A DNA stretch of 64,000 nt from Paenibacillus sp. PK3_47 (GCF_023520895.1 NZ_CP026029.1:3348001-3412000); one strand, 5' to 3'; counted from the stretch's first letter, positions 42,563 to 52,155 are shown. The notes: a model not told the origin generated them from the letters alone. A program made the numbers and translations.

Positions 42563-43027
42563 GTGAGTGAGATTACCGTTGGACAACCCGTACCGGATTT
42601 CAGCCTTCCGTCATCAACAGGCGGAGAGGTCAGCTTAAGCCAGTATCGCGGCAAAAAGGTCCTGCTTTATTTTTATCCGAAAAATATGACACCCGCCTGT
42701 ACGCAGGAAGCCTGCGAGTTCCGTGATGCCGATGATCTGATTGCTGCCAAGGGCGCCGTAGTGCTGGGCATCAGCCCAGACAGCCTGGCTTCACACGCCA
42801 AATTTACCGAGAAAAACAGTCTGCCGTTCCCTCTGTTATCCGACGGGGATCACCGTGTAAGTGAAATGTTCGGGGTATGGCAGCTCAAAAAACTCTACGG
42901 TAAGGAATTTATGGGCATCGTCCGTTCCACGTTTCTTATAGATGAAGAAGGTGTCCTTACGGCGCAGTGGCGGAAAGTCCGGGTCAAAAACCATGTTGAA
43001 GCCGTTCTGGAAGAACTGGCGAAATAA
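42563..43027 (+). CDS. bcp: Thioredoxin-dependent peroxiredoxin, BCP/PrxQ type
   Basis: A 154-residue peroxidase that reduces peroxides using thioredoxin. The peroxidatic Cys46 is in MTPACTQEACEFRD, with the resolving Cys51 five residues on, the hallmark of atypical 2-Cys PrxQ proteins. ILGISPDSLASHAKFTEKNSLPFPLLSD-type blocks follow. The start is GTG at 42563 with AGGAGTGA eight bases upstream. It is divergent from the LCP gene and followed by the large activase gene on the same strand. Confidence 0.95.
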   Translation: MSEITVGQPVPDFSLPSSTGGEVSLSQYRGKKVLLYFYPKNMTPACTQEACEFRDADDLIAAKGAVVLGISPDSLASHAKFTEKNSLPFPLLSDGDHRVSEMFGVWQLKKLYGKEFMGIVRSTFLIDEEGVLTAQWRKVRVKNHVEAVLEELAK

Positions 43028-43146
43028 CCTGGTATGGTATTAATGAATTGCAGATGTCTGTTACATATTTAACAGCTTTCATAATGCGCTCTCATGATAT
43101 AGTTGCCACATATTACTTCAAATTTGGAGCAAGGCATGGTGATGGC

Positions 43147-46100
43147 ATGAAGATGCTGCAGATTGGTCTTGACGTCGGCTCAACTACCGCCAAACTGGTT
43201 GTAATGGAGCGCGGTACAATTCTTTATCAGGATTACGTAAGACACTATAGCGATATTAAAAAAGCTGCCCTGTCCCTTCTGTCAGATGTACAAGACAGAT
43301 TCCCGGACAGGGGAGCTTCTTTGGCTGTAAGCGGTTCCTCGGGGCTGTCCTTGTCAAAGCTGGGCGGAGTGCCCTTTGTACAAGAAGTTATCGCCTGTAC
43401 GAGAGCAATCAGCGAGCTGATTCCGCAGTGCGATACCGCCATTGAGCTGGGCGGGGAAGATGCCAAAATTATATATCTGAGCGGCGGCATCGAGCAGCGG
43501 ATGAACACCGCCTGTGCGGGGGGGACCGGAGCGTTCATAGACCAGATGGCTGCGCTGCTGCAGACGGATCCCGCCGGCCTGAACGGGCTTGCCATGAAGC
43601 ATGAGCGGATCTACCCGATCGCTTCACGCTGTGGTGTGTTCGCCAAAAGCGATGTGCAGCCGCTGCTGAATGAAGGCGCCAGGCGGGAAGATGTGGCGGC
43701 TTCAATCTTCCAGAGCATCGTCAACCAGACGATCAGCGGCCTGGCCTGCGGCCGTCCGATCCGCGGACGGGTGGCTTTTCTGGGCGGACCGCTGACTTTT
43801 CTGCCTGCTCTGCGTGAACGGTTTGCAGAGACGCTGGGCCTGGCGGAAGGGGAGACGCTGTTCCCGGAACGCTCGCAGTACTTTGTGGCGATCGGCTCGG
43901 CCCTGTCGCAGAGCAGCCCGCAGACGCTGCCGCTCAGCGACTGGATCGCACGGATTAAAGCCGTTGATTTTAAAGCGGACCGCGCCGAAGATGCTGAACT
44001 GCCTCCGCTGTTCCAGACACAGGAGGAACTCATACAGTTCAGGCAGCGCCACGCAAAGGCGGTTGTTGCCCGCGCCGGACTGGAAGCTTACCGCGGACCT
44101 TGTTATCTGGGCATTGATGCCGGATCAACAACCACCAAGCTGGTGATTACCGGCAGCGCGGATGAAATCCTCTATACCTTTTACGGGAGTAACAAAGGCA
44201 ATCCGCTGCAGTCTGTCACTGACGCATTGAAGGAAATTTACCGGATGCTGCCGCAGGGCTGTTATATCGCCGGCTCCTGTGCAACCGGTTATGGTGAAGG
44301 GCTGGTCAAGGCCGGACTGCGTACGGACGGCGGTGAAGTGGAGACGGTAGCGCATTATAAGGCAGCGTCCAAGTTTATGCCAGAGGTGGATTTTATTCTG
44401 GACATCGGCGGCCAGGATATGAAGTGCATCAAGATCCGCGGAGGCGCAATCGACAGCCTGATGCTGAACGAAGCCTGCTCTGCGGGCTGCGGGTCCTTTC
44501 TGGAGAGCTTCGCATCTGCGCTGGAGCTCGGTATTGAGGAGTTCGCTGCATCTGCGCTGGAATCCGAGAAGCCGGTTAACCTGGGTTCACGCTGCACAGT
44601 ATTTATGAACTCCAAGGTGAAGCAGGTACAAAAGGAAGGGGCCGCGCTGTCCGACCTCTCGGCAGGATTGGCTTATTCGGTCATCAAAAATGCCCTGCAG
44701 AAGGTGATCAAGATCCGCAATCCCGAGGAACTGGGCCGCAATATCATTGTGCAGGGAGGCACCTTTTACAATGAGGCCGTGCTGCGCGCCTTTGAGCTTC
44801 TGACAGGCAGAACGGTGGTAAGGCCTGACATTGCCGGAGTTATGGGCGCTTACGGCTGCGCGCTGATTGCCAGGGAGCAGGCCGGAGCCGGCAGCTTCAG
44901 CACATTGCTGGGGCCGGAAGAACTTGATACGTTTGAATACAAGGTGTCCCCGGGCCGCTGCAGCCTCTGCGCCAACAATTGTGCGCTGACCATCAGCCGT
45001 TTCCCTGATAAAAGCTTCCACGTGACCGGCAACCGGTGCGAACGCGGGGCAGGCGGCAAAAAAGAGAAAAATAAGCTGCCGAATCTCATGCAGTATAAAT
45101 ATGAACGCTTCTTCGATTATGAAGGCCTGCCGGAAGAACGGGCGGACCGGGGAACGGTTGGTATCCCGCGGACCATGAACATGTTCGAGAACTATCCGTT
45201 TTGGCATACTTTTTTTACTGAGCTGCGCTTCCGGACTGTATTATCCCCGAAGTCGGGCAAGAAGCTGTACGAAAGCGGGATGGACACCATCCCTTCGGAA
45301 TCGATCTGTTATCCTGCGAAGATGGCGCACGGGCATGTGCAGAGCCTGATCGGCAAAAAAGTCGATTTTATTTTCTATCCGGCAGTTGTGTATGAGAAGA
45401 AGGAGGATGATGCGGCACAGAACCATTTCAACTGCCCTGTGGTCGCCTCTTACCCGGAGGTTATCCGCAATAATATGGACGGCCTTAAGGAAGACGGGGT
45501 CCCGCTGGTCAGCCCGTTCCTGACCTTCGACGACATTCCGGCGCTGACCAGGGGCCTGCAGAGAAGCTTCCCCGGCCTTCCAAAGGAAGAGATAGCTGCG
45601 GCTGTCCAGGCAGGCTTCGCCGAAGCGGACCGCGCCAAAAATGATGTGCGTACCAAGGGCGCGGAAACACTGGAATATCTGACCGCAACCGGAACAAAGG
45701 GGATTCTGCTCTGCGGTCATCCGTATCATGCTGATCCTGAGATCAACCACGGCATTGCCGATATGATTACAGGTATGGGACTCGCCGTGTTGACCGAGGA
45801 CTCGGTCTGCCATCTGGACCGGAGCGAAGGCGGTGTAGCGGTGGTCAATCAATGGACCTACCATGCCCGGATGTACCGTGCCGCCCGCCTCGCAGCCGGA
45901 AGAACAGATCTGGAGCTGGTGCAGCTGACCTCCTTCGGCTGCGGCATCGATGCCATCACCTGCGATGCGGTGCAGGAAATTATGGAGCGTCACAACAAGG
46001 TGTATACGCTGATTAAGATCGATGAGATCAGCAATCTCGGAGCCGCGCGTATCCGGCTGCGCTCTCTGCAGGCGGCCATGCGTGAGCGGGAGAAAAGCGA

Positions 46101-47436
46101 TGTGCAGCCGCGGCAGCTCTATCAGACGCAGTCCGGGGTTCCTTTTACCAAGGAAATGAAAGAGAACTACACGATTCTGGCGCCGCAGATGTCCCCGGTC
46201 CACTTCGAACTGTTCGAACGTGTCTTCCGCGATGCCGGCTACAGATTGAAGGTGCTGGAGACAACCGGCCCGCAGGAAACCGAAGAAGGCCTCAGATTCG
46301 TCAACAACGATGCCTGCTATCCGGCGATTGTAACGATCGGGCAGATTCTGTCTGCGCTTAAGAGCGGTGATTACGATCCGGACCGGACCGCTGTCATTAT
46401 GTCACAGACAGGCGGGGGCTGCCGGGCGACGAATTATATTTCGCTGCTCCGCAAGGCGCTTAAGGATTCCGGGCTGGGGCAAATCCCGGTCATTTCACTG
46501 AATGCTTCAGGCATGGAGAATCAGCCGGGCTTCCGCATCAGCCTCAAGCTGGCTAACCGGCTCGTTGCCGCCGCCTGTTATGGCGATCTGATGATGCGCC
46601 TCCTGTACCGGTTCAGGCCGTATGAGATCATTCCGGGCAGTGCGGAAGCGGCATTCCGCAAAGGGATGGAGCGCTGCAAAAGCAGCCTGACGACCTTCTC
46701 GTTCCGGGAATATAAACGGCTGATCCGTGAGATTGTGGCGGAGTTCTGCCGTCTCCCGGTGAACCGGGCCGCGAAGCCGAAAGTGGGCATTGTCGGAGAG
46801 ATCCTGATTAAATTCCATCCGGACGCGAACAACCGGATCATTGAAAGGATTGAAGCTGAAGGCGGCGAGGCGGTCATGCCGGACTTCCTTGATTTTATCT
46901 TTTACTGTATATACAATCCGATCTACAAAGCGGAACAGTTCGGCAAGAGCAAAAAGCTGGGGTATATTAATCCTATGCTGATCTCTTACCTGGAAATCTA
47001 CCGCAAGCCGGTGAAGGCAGCGCTGGAGGAAGCGGGGCTGGCCAAGAGCCGTGAAAATATATATGGTCTGGCCGAAAAGGCCAGCCGCCTGGTATCCGTG
47101 GGCAACCAGATGGGCGAAGGCTGGTTCCTGACTGCAGAAATGATGGATTTGCTCGACAACGGGGTGGATAACATTGTGTGCATCCAGCCGTTTGCCTGTC
47201 TGCCCAATCATATTACCGGACGCGGAATGATCAAGGGACTCAAGGAACTGTATCCGGGCGCCAACATCGCAGCTATCGATTATGATGCGGGAGTAAGTGT
47301 AGTAAACCAGGCGAACCGGATCAAGCTGATGATGTCCATTGCGTCCGGCCTTGCAGCCGGAGGGAAGGGATCACCGGCTGAAGCCGGCAGCTTAGCGAAG
47401 CCTGTAATGATGGGCAGCCTCGGGAACGGGATGTAG
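43147..47436 (+). CDS. Giant fused 2-hydroxyacyl-CoA dehydratase activase/reductase-like protein
   Basis: About 1429 residues. Two tandem BcrAD/BadFG-type ATPase (activase) domains begin with IGLDVGSTTAKLVV (residues about 5-18) and LGIDAGSTTTKLVI (about 320). Each has the two cluster-type cysteines (NTACAGGTGAF with ASRCGVFAKSDV; NEACSAGCGSF with GSRCTVFMNSKV). DUF2229 follows (CSLCANNCALTISRF from about residue 606), then a HgdB-like C-terminal part with cysteines in NNDACYPAIVTI, GGGCRATNY and QPFACLPNHITG. Such fusions are known as uncharacterised CoA-substrate-specific activase-related proteins. It probably does ATP-driven low-potential electron transfer. The start at ATG 43147 is chosen for the motif; the SD is weak. 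Confidence 0.9.
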   Translation: MKMLQIGLDVGSTTAKLVVMERGTILYQDYVRHYSDIKKAALSLLSDVQDRFPDRGASLAVSGSSGLSLSKLGGVPFVQEVIACTRAISELIPQCDTAIELGGEDAKIIYLSGGIEQRMNTACAGGTGAFIDQMAALLQTDPAGLNGLAMKHERIYPIASRCGVFAKSDVQPLLNEGARREDVAASIFQSIVNQTISGLACGRPIRGRVAFLGGPLTFLPALRERFAETLGLAEGETLFPERSQYFVAIGSALSQSSPQTLPLSDWIARIKAVDFKADRAEDAELPPLFQTQEELIQFRQRHAKAVVARAGLEAYRGPCYLGIDAGSTTTKLVITGSADEILYTFYGSNKGNPLQSVTDALKEIYRMLPQGCYIAGSCATGYGEGLVKAGLRTDGGEVETVAHYKAASKFMPEVDFILDIGGQDMKCIKIRGGAIDSLMLNEACSAGCGSFLESFASALELGIEEFAASALESEKPVNLGSRCTVFMNSKVKQVQKEGAALSDLSAGLAYSVIKNALQKVIKIRNPEELGRNIIVQGGTFYNEAVLRAFELLTGRTVVRPDIAGVMGAYGCALIAREQAGAGSFSTLLGPEELDTFEYKVSPGRCSLCANNCALTISRFPDKSFHVTGNRCERGAGGKKEKNKLPNLMQYKYERFFDYEGLPEERADRGTVGIPRTMNMFENYPFWHTFFTELRFRTVLSPKSGKKLYESGMDTIPSESICYPAKMAHGHVQSLIGKKVDFIFYPAVVYEKKEDDAAQNHFNCPVVASYPEVIRNNMDGLKEDGVPLVSPFLTFDDIPALTRGLQRSFPGLPKEEIAAAVQAGFAEADRAKNDVRTKGAETLEYLTATGTKGILLCGHPYHADPEINHGIADMITGMGLAVLTEDSVCHLDRSEGGVAVVNQWTYHARMYRAARLAAGRTDLELVQLTSFGCGIDAITCDAVQEIMERHNKVYTLIKIDEISNLGAARIRLRSLQAAMREREKSDVQPRQLYQTQSGVPFTKEMKENYTILAPQMSPVHFELFERVFRDAGYRLKVLETTGPQETEEGLRFVNNDACYPAIVTIGQILSALKSGDYDPDRTAVIMSQTGGGCRATNYISLLRKALKDSGLGQIPVISLNASGMENQPGFRISLKLANRLVAAACYGDLMMRLLYRFRPYEIIPGSAEAAFRKGMERCKSSLTTFSFREYKRLIREIVAEFCRLPVNRAAKPKVGIVGEILIKFHPDANNRIIERIEAEGGEAVMPDFLDFIFYCIYNPIYKAEQFGKSKKLGYINPMLISYLEIYRKPVKAALEEAGLAKSRENIYGLAEKASRLVSVGNQMGEGWFLTAEMMDLLDNGVDNIVCIQPFACLPNHITGRGMIKGLKELYPGANIAAIDYDAGVSVVNQANRIKLMMSIASGLAAGGKGSPAEAGSLAKPVMMGSLGNGM

Positions 47437-47457
47437 ATGCGGGTAATTCCATATATT

Positions 47458-47497
47458 AAGCTGTAGCCCTCTGCTAAAGGGAGCTGCAGCTTTTTTT
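47458..47497 (+). terminator. Rho-independent terminator after the activase gene
   Basis: AAGCTGTAGCCCT pairs with AGGGAGCTGCAGCTT and is followed by seven T residues. Confidence 0.85.
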
Positions 47498-47555
47498 GTC
47501 TGTATATATGAATATGAAATTGCCGGCGGGATTTTCAGAAAATTTCAGTGATTCA

Positions 47556-47598
47556 TTGACGATAAAATACGTAAATAGTAAAATAATTCGCGTGCGAA
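47556..47598 (+). promoter_or_regulatory. marR-emrB promoter with overlapping palindromic operator
   Basis: TTGACG (47556-47561), 17-base spacer, TAAAAT (47579-47584), then TTCGCGTGCGAA (47587-47598), a palindrome with 5-base arms covering the start point. This is a classic position for MarR autorepression. Confidence 0.7.
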
Positions 47599-47628
47599 AT
47601 ATTTTAAATTTTAATGAAAGGGGTAATG

Positions 47629-48084
47629 ATGTTGGAGGATAAAGAGCAGCAGATTGACGATATAATGACCTCTTTCCGGCGCATCAACCATACCTTTCAT
47701 CAGCTGATGGCAAGGGATGCTGAACATTTGGAGATTACACCTACGCAATTAATGGTGCTGCGCAAGCTATCCATGCATCCCGATATCGGTATTACCGAGC
47801 TTGCGGAGCTGCTGCATCTGGGGAACAGCGCGGCAAGCGGGGTGGTGGACCGGATGGTAAAGGCCGGACTGATTACCAGACAACGCTCGGAGAGCGATAA
47901 ACGTATCTTTAATCTGGCGATGACTGACAAAGGCAGGGAAATCAGGGAACGAAGCAGGCAGGCGCTCAAGGAGCGGCTTCAGCCGCTGAAGATGATGCCT
48001 GCGGAGGATGCTGCAGAGCTGCTGAGACTGCATGGGGAAATCATGAAAATTATGGAACAAGGGAGGGATCTGAAGAAGCTATGA
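47629..48084 (+). CDS. MarR-family regulator of the adjacent exporter
   Basis: A 151-residue winged-helix repressor. The recognition helix region is GITELAELLHLGNSAASGVVDRMVKAGLITRQRSESDKR (about residues 54-92), with wing FNLAMTDKGREIRERS. There are no cysteines, so thiol sensing is unlikely. It overlaps the exporter gene by four bases (ATGA), and the promoter carries a palindrome, so it very likely represses its own operon and responds to an exported drug. ATG 47629 is favoured, five bases after GAAAGGGG; ATGs at 47614 and 47626 are in frame. Confidence 0.92.
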   Translation: MLEDKEQQIDDIMTSFRRINHTFHQLMARDAEHLEITPTQLMVLRKLSMHPDIGITELAELLHLGNSAASGVVDRMVKAGLITRQRSESDKRIFNLAMTDKGREIRERSRQALKERLQPLKMMPAEDAAELLRLHGEIMKIMEQGRDLKKL

Positions 48085-49610
48085 GTACAATAACAGCTAA
48101 TACGGGTGCAGAGACCCGGCCGGTTCGCAGGGGGCCAATTATCGCCGCTTTATTGATCGGCGCATTCGTGGCGCTGTTGAATCAGACCCTGATGAATGTG
48201 GCTCTGCCTAAAATGATGGAGGATCTGGATATTCTCGCCAACACGGCGCAATGGCTGACTACCGGCTTTATGCTGGTCAACGGTGTGCTGATTCCGGTCA
48301 GCGCTTTTCTGGTAGAGAAATTTACGACGCGTCAGCTGTTCACCACCGCCATGGTGCTGTTTTCGATAGGCACTCTTGTCTGTGCCGTCGGCGCCGGCTT
48401 TGAAATGATTATGGTCGGCCGTGTAATTCAGGCGGTTGGCGCCGGAATCCTGATGCCGCTGATGAATATTGTGTTCCTGCGCATCTTCCCGATTGAAGAG
48501 CGCGGTAAAGCTATGGGTCTTATGGCGGTAGCGATGATTTTTGCCCCTGCGGTCGGTCCTACCCTGTCCGGCTGGGTGGTGCAGAACTATTCCTGGCGGG
48601 TGCTGTTCTTTATAGTGCTGCCGCTGGCCGTCTTCGCTACACTGCTCGGAATGAAGACGATGCAGAATGTCGGGCAGGTCACTTCACCGAAGCTGGACAA
48701 GCCCGGAGTTATCCTTTCAACACTTGGTTTTGGCGGGCTTCTGTACGGCTTCAGTGATGCCGGAACGGATGGCTGGGACAGCCTGGTTGTCATTCTATGC
48801 CTTGCCTTGGGTGCGGCAGCTTTGGTTCTCTTCGTATGGCGGGAGCTGACTACAGCGAATCCGCTGCTTGAATTCAGAATTTTCCGTTACAACATGTATT
48901 CGCTCACGACTGTGATTAACATTATCGTAACTATGGCAATGTACGCCGGCATGATTCTGCTGCCGATCTATCTGCAGACGATCCGCGGCTTTACTCCGAT
49001 GGAATCAGGACTGATGCTGCTCCCGGGTGCGATTCTCATGGGGATCATGTCGCCGATTACCGGCATTATTTTTGATAAAATCGGGGCAAGATGGCTGTCG
49101 GTTATCGGGCTTCTGATCACGGCCATTACAACCTGGGAATTCAGCCGGATCACGGACTCCACTACGTACACACACCTGATTCTTACGTACACCGCGCGGA
49201 TGTTCGGGATGTCCATGCTGATGATGCCGATAGTAACGGCCGGTCTGAACCAGCTGCCGCAGCGCCTGAGCTCGCATGGTACAGCGATGTCGAACACACT
49301 GCGTACAGTAGGCGGCGCACTTGGCATGGCGCTGTTCGTCAGTCTGATGACCAACCGGACCAAAGCGGATATTACAGCTGCTGTAGCCAGCGGTGCGGTT
49401 TCACAGACAGATCAGGCGGCTATGGCCCAGCTTACAAAGGATGCGACCATCAGCGGAATTACACATGCATTCTTTGTTGCTACCTGGGTAACCGTTGCGG
49501 CTCTGGTGCTGGCGCTGTTTATCCAAAAAACATCGCCGCAGCCGGACTTTCTGAAAACAGATGCCGCCGGGCCGGAGCAGCCGCAGCCTGTTAAGCCACA
49601 CAAGGCGTAA
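48081..49610 (+). CDS. MFS multidrug exporter, DHA2/EmrB type, 14 TM
   Basis: A 509-residue drug:proton antiporter. LIGAFVALLNQTLMNVALPKMMEDL carries the DHA2 family's N-terminal motif. The motif C-type GAGILMPLMNIVFLRIFP and AVGPTLSGWVVQNYSWRVLF follow, and the second half ends in a charged tail (PDFLKTDAAGPEQPQP). About 14 hydrophobic spans. It is the second gene of the marR operon, translationally coupled by ATGA. It resembles LmrB/Mdr-type exporters of Bacillus; substrates are not predictable. Confidence 0.93.
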   Translation: MSTITANTGAETRPVRRGPIIAALLIGAFVALLNQTLMNVALPKMMEDLDILANTAQWLTTGFMLVNGVLIPVSAFLVEKFTTRQLFTTAMVLFSIGTLVCAVGAGFEMIMVGRVIQAVGAGILMPLMNIVFLRIFPIEERGKAMGLMAVAMIFAPAVGPTLSGWVVQNYSWRVLFFIVLPLAVFATLLGMKTMQNVGQVTSPKLDKPGVILSTLGFGGLLYGFSDAGTDGWDSLVVILCLALGAAALVLFVWRELTTANPLLEFRIFRYNMYSLTTVINIIVTMAMYAGMILLPIYLQTIRGFTPMESGLMLLPGAILMGIMSPITGIIFDKIGARWLSVIGLLITAITTWEFSRITDSTTYTHLILTYTARMFGMSMLMMPIVTAGLNQLPQRLSSHGTAMSNTLRTVGGALGMALFVSLMTNRTKADITAAVASGAVSQTDQAAMAQLTKDATISGITHAFFVATWVTVAALVLALFIQKTSPQPDFLKTDAAGPEQPQPVKPHKA

Positions 49611-49627
49611 ACTCTGACTACACTTAC

Positions 49628-49672
49628 AAAAGGACTATCTGCCTTCCTTGGGGAAGCCGGATAGTCCTTTTT
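49628..49672. terminator. Bidirectional terminator after the exporter gene
   Basis: AAAAGGACTATC pairs with GATAGTCCTTTT, with further CTTCC/GGAAG pairing in the loop, between convergent genes. Confidence 0.88.
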
Positions 49673-49768
49673 GCTGTGGACGGAATTGTATTTATTCAGC
49701 CGCAGCTGAAGTCCTCCGGCGTTTCAGAGCCGGCAGGCTGCCAGAAGCGGCTAACAATAAAATTAGCC

Positions 49769-50701
49769 TTAAAGATATTTTGCCGCGATTTGGGCGGCAA
49801 TTTCCCCCATCCGGCGGCGGATATGCTCCGGCTCCAGCACCTCAACCGCATTGCCGAAGCCGAGCAGAAAACCGTAGAGCCAGCTGTCTTCAGGATAATG
49901 CACATTAACGGTATAACCGCCAAGGCCGTCGGGCTGCAGTTCTGCGGTATCAAAGCGGTCCTCGGCCAGGTGTTTGCCCTCGGCGGAAAAATGCAGGACG
50001 GCCGGCGGGTTGTTTGAGGGGAGAGACCAGCGGTCAGTCCAGGGCAAATCTTTGACAGGCAGGTCTTGTCTGACATAGCTCCGCTCCTCCTGCACCAGAT
50101 CTTTCATCCGCAGCAGCTTGAACAAGCGGAAGTCCGCCCGCTCCGTACAGAAGCCGTATAAATACCAGGCCTGGCCTTTGAGGACCAGCGTATAAGGCTC
50201 AACGGAGCGCCGGCTAACCCGGCCTTCTGCATCTACATATTCGAAGGAAACAGCAGTGCATTCCATAAGCGCTGTCTTGAGCAGAGATATACGCTCCTCC
50301 AGCGGCCCCATAAGTCCCCAAGGGGAGAGGTCAACAACCAGCTGGGTGGTTTTGCTGCGGAAAGCTGCCGTCTGGGAGGGCGGGATGACACTGCTGATCT
50401 TTTCCATAAGCATAGTGTGTTCGCTCCCGCCGTAGGAAGAAATACTCTGCAGTGCGGTGAAGATATCAGCAAGCTCCCGTTCTGTCAGGAGATTCCGATC
50501 GAGGCGGTAGCCCTCCATAAGGCCGATCCCTCCATTGGCGCCCTGGTAGGTCACTACGGGAATGCCGGCGCCATTGATGCTCTCAATATCCCGGTAGATC
50601 GTCCGGACGGATACCTCGAACATATCAGCCAGCTCCTTGGCCTGGACCAGCGGCCGGTTGATCAGCAGGATGACAATGGAGAGCAGACGGTCTATTTTCA
50701 C
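49769..50701 (-). CDS. WYL-domain transcriptional regulator (YafY family)
   Basis: 310 residues. The N-terminal HTH_11-type helix-turn-helix is LLSIVILLINRPLVQAKELADMFEVSVRTIYRDIESING (residues 5-43). The WYL domain (about 135-215) contains SVEPYTLVLKGQAWYLYGFC, whose W-Y-L triplet gives the family name, followed by a WCX tail (about 230-310). WYL regulators often sense nucleotides or other ligands. It is divergent from an MFS gene, and a perfect palindrome lies between them at 50813-50826. Confidence 0.92.
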   Translation of the reverse strand: MKIDRLLSIVILLINRPLVQAKELADMFEVSVRTIYRDIESINGAGIPVVTYQGANGGIGLMEGYRLDRNLLTERELADIFTALQSISSYGGSEHTMLMEKISSVIPPSQTAAFRSKTTQLVVDLSPWGLMGPLEERISLLKTALMECTAVSFEYVDAEGRVSRRSVEPYTLVLKGQAWYLYGFCTERADFRLFKLLRMKDLVQEERSYVRQDLPVKDLPWTDRWSLPSNNPPAVLHFSAEGKHLAEDRFDTAELQPDGLGGYTVNVHYPEDSWLYGFLLGFGNAVEVLEPEHIRRRMGEIAAQIAAKYL

Positions 50702-50812
50702 GTGTAATTCCTTCTTTCCCGGTTCTCCGGAGGATTTCAGCGAGTAAAGATTTATATTATTTTAGCAAATGAACAGAAATAAAGCATTGCTATATGTACT
50801 TAATTTTATTAA

Positions 50813-50826
50813 TATCTAATTAGATA
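50813..50826. promoter_or_regulatory. Perfect palindrome between the WYL regulator and the MFS gene
   Basis: TATCTAATTAGATA is a perfect 14-bp palindrome, 30 bases before the MFS start codon and near a TTGCTA...TATTAA pair. It is a likely operator for the divergent regulator. Confidence 0.5.
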
Positions 50827-50856
50827 GTTATAAAAATAGAATGCGGGGAATGAACA

Positions 50857-52137
50857 ATGAGTACGAATGCAGTCCGTTTGACGGATAGGCTGCCGAAGGG
50901 GTATCCCCGGCTGTTCGCAGCCGGATTAATTAATGGAATAGGGGACAGATTCAGCAGTGTGGCCATGCTGGCGCTTGTGCTGCAGATCACCGGGTCCGGA
51001 ATGGCAGTCGGTATATCGCTCGGCGTCCGGGTGCTTCCTTTTCTGTTCATGGCACCTCTGGGAGGTCTGCTGGCAGGAAGACTGCCGCGCAGAAGCATAA
51101 TGATTGCTGTGGATCTCATACGTGTGCCCGTGGCTGTGTCTTTTCTCTGGATCGACGGGGAGAGCATGCTGTGGCTGCTGTATGCCGGCAGTTTTATACC
51201 GGCTGCGGGAGAGGCGGTGTATAGTCCTGTACGCAAATCCTCCATTCCGCTGCTGGCTGATTCCGGCTCTTTGCACAGAATCAACAGTCTGGAGCAGCTG
51301 ATGAACGGGTGTGTTCTGATCCTTGGGGCTTTTATCGGCGGTATCGTATCGCTGTGGCTGGGCCCGGAGGCAGCCTTTATGGTGAATGCAGCCTCCTTCC
51401 TGATTGCCGCCCTGCTGCTGTGGGGAATGGCAATACCGCAGACGGCGGTAAGTGCTGCCGGCAGGATAACGCAGGAGAAGGCTGCAAATGAACCCGCTAT
51501 ACGGACGGGGCACCGGAAAGGGCAGCTGCAGACGCTGAAATATGCTGCCGGAGGGAGCCTGATTCTGCAGATCATCATCGGCTATGAGCTGATCGTGCCG
51601 GTTCTTAACGGCTGGGACAACGTGCTGATCAGCGTATATGCCGTTCAGGTGTTTCATGCCGGTGATTTCGGGGTCGGGGCCTTTTATGCTGCGCTTGGAA
51701 TTGGGCTTAGCCTCAGCTTTTTCGCCGGGCGCCTGCTGAAGAAGCGGTTGCTCACGGCTGCGCTTGCCGGACTGATGACCGAAGGGATTCTGCTGATGGT
51801 TCTCAGCGGCAGCAGCAGCTTTGCAGCGGCATGCCTGCTCTACGTTCTATTGTCCGTATCCGGAGGCATAAGCAGTGCCTGCCTGGATACGCTGGTGATG
51901 AGGGAAGCGCCGCCGGCTCTGCAGCCGCTGATCTTCGGGTTTCTCTCGGCGGCAGGCGGCCTGCTGCTTGGCGTATCCATGCTGAGCGCCGGCTGGCTCC
52001 TTGAATATATAGACCCGAGAACCCTCGGCTTTGCGGGAGGTGCGGGGTTTGCCGGCGTATCCCTGCTGCTTGGAAGCTACTATCTGCTGCGCAGAAGCGC
52101 AGTCCGCCGTACACCGGAGAAGCTGCCGCATCATTGA
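50857..52137 (+). CDS. MFS transporter, 12-TM efflux type
   Basis: A 426-residue carrier of the MFS_3-like group. AAGLINGIGDRFSSVAMLALVLQITGS opens the first helices; the motif-A region is APLGGLLAGRLPRRSIMIAVDLIRV, followed by VYSPVRKSSIPLLADSG, close in layout to the exporter at 6150-7463. A cytoplasmic linker (about 200-225) separates the halves. AATGCGGGGA precedes the ATG. Expression is probably governed by the divergent WYL regulator. The substrate is unknown. Confidence 0.88.
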   Translation: MSTNAVRLTDRLPKGYPRLFAAGLINGIGDRFSSVAMLALVLQITGSGMAVGISLGVRVLPFLFMAPLGGLLAGRLPRRSIMIAVDLIRVPVAVSFLWIDGESMLWLLYAGSFIPAAGEAVYSPVRKSSIPLLADSGSLHRINSLEQLMNGCVLILGAFIGGIVSLWLGPEAAFMVNAASFLIAALLLWGMAIPQTAVSAAGRITQEKAANEPAIRTGHRKGQLQTLKYAAGGSLILQIIIGYELIVPVLNGWDNVLISVYAVQVFHAGDFGVGAFYAALGIGLSLSFFAGRLLKKRLLTAALAGLMTEGILLMVLSGSSSFAAACLLYVLLSVSGGISSACLDTLVMREAPPALQPLIFGFLSAAGGLLLGVSMLSAGWLLEYIDPRTLGFAGGAGFAGVSLLLGSYYLLRRSAVRRTPEKLPHH

Positions 52138-52155
52138 TATGCAGCTGCAGACACG

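Noticed and set aside
45241..46203. 320-codon minus-strand frame inside the giant activase gene
   Set aside because: Antisense shadow with no ribosome binding site or family resemblance.
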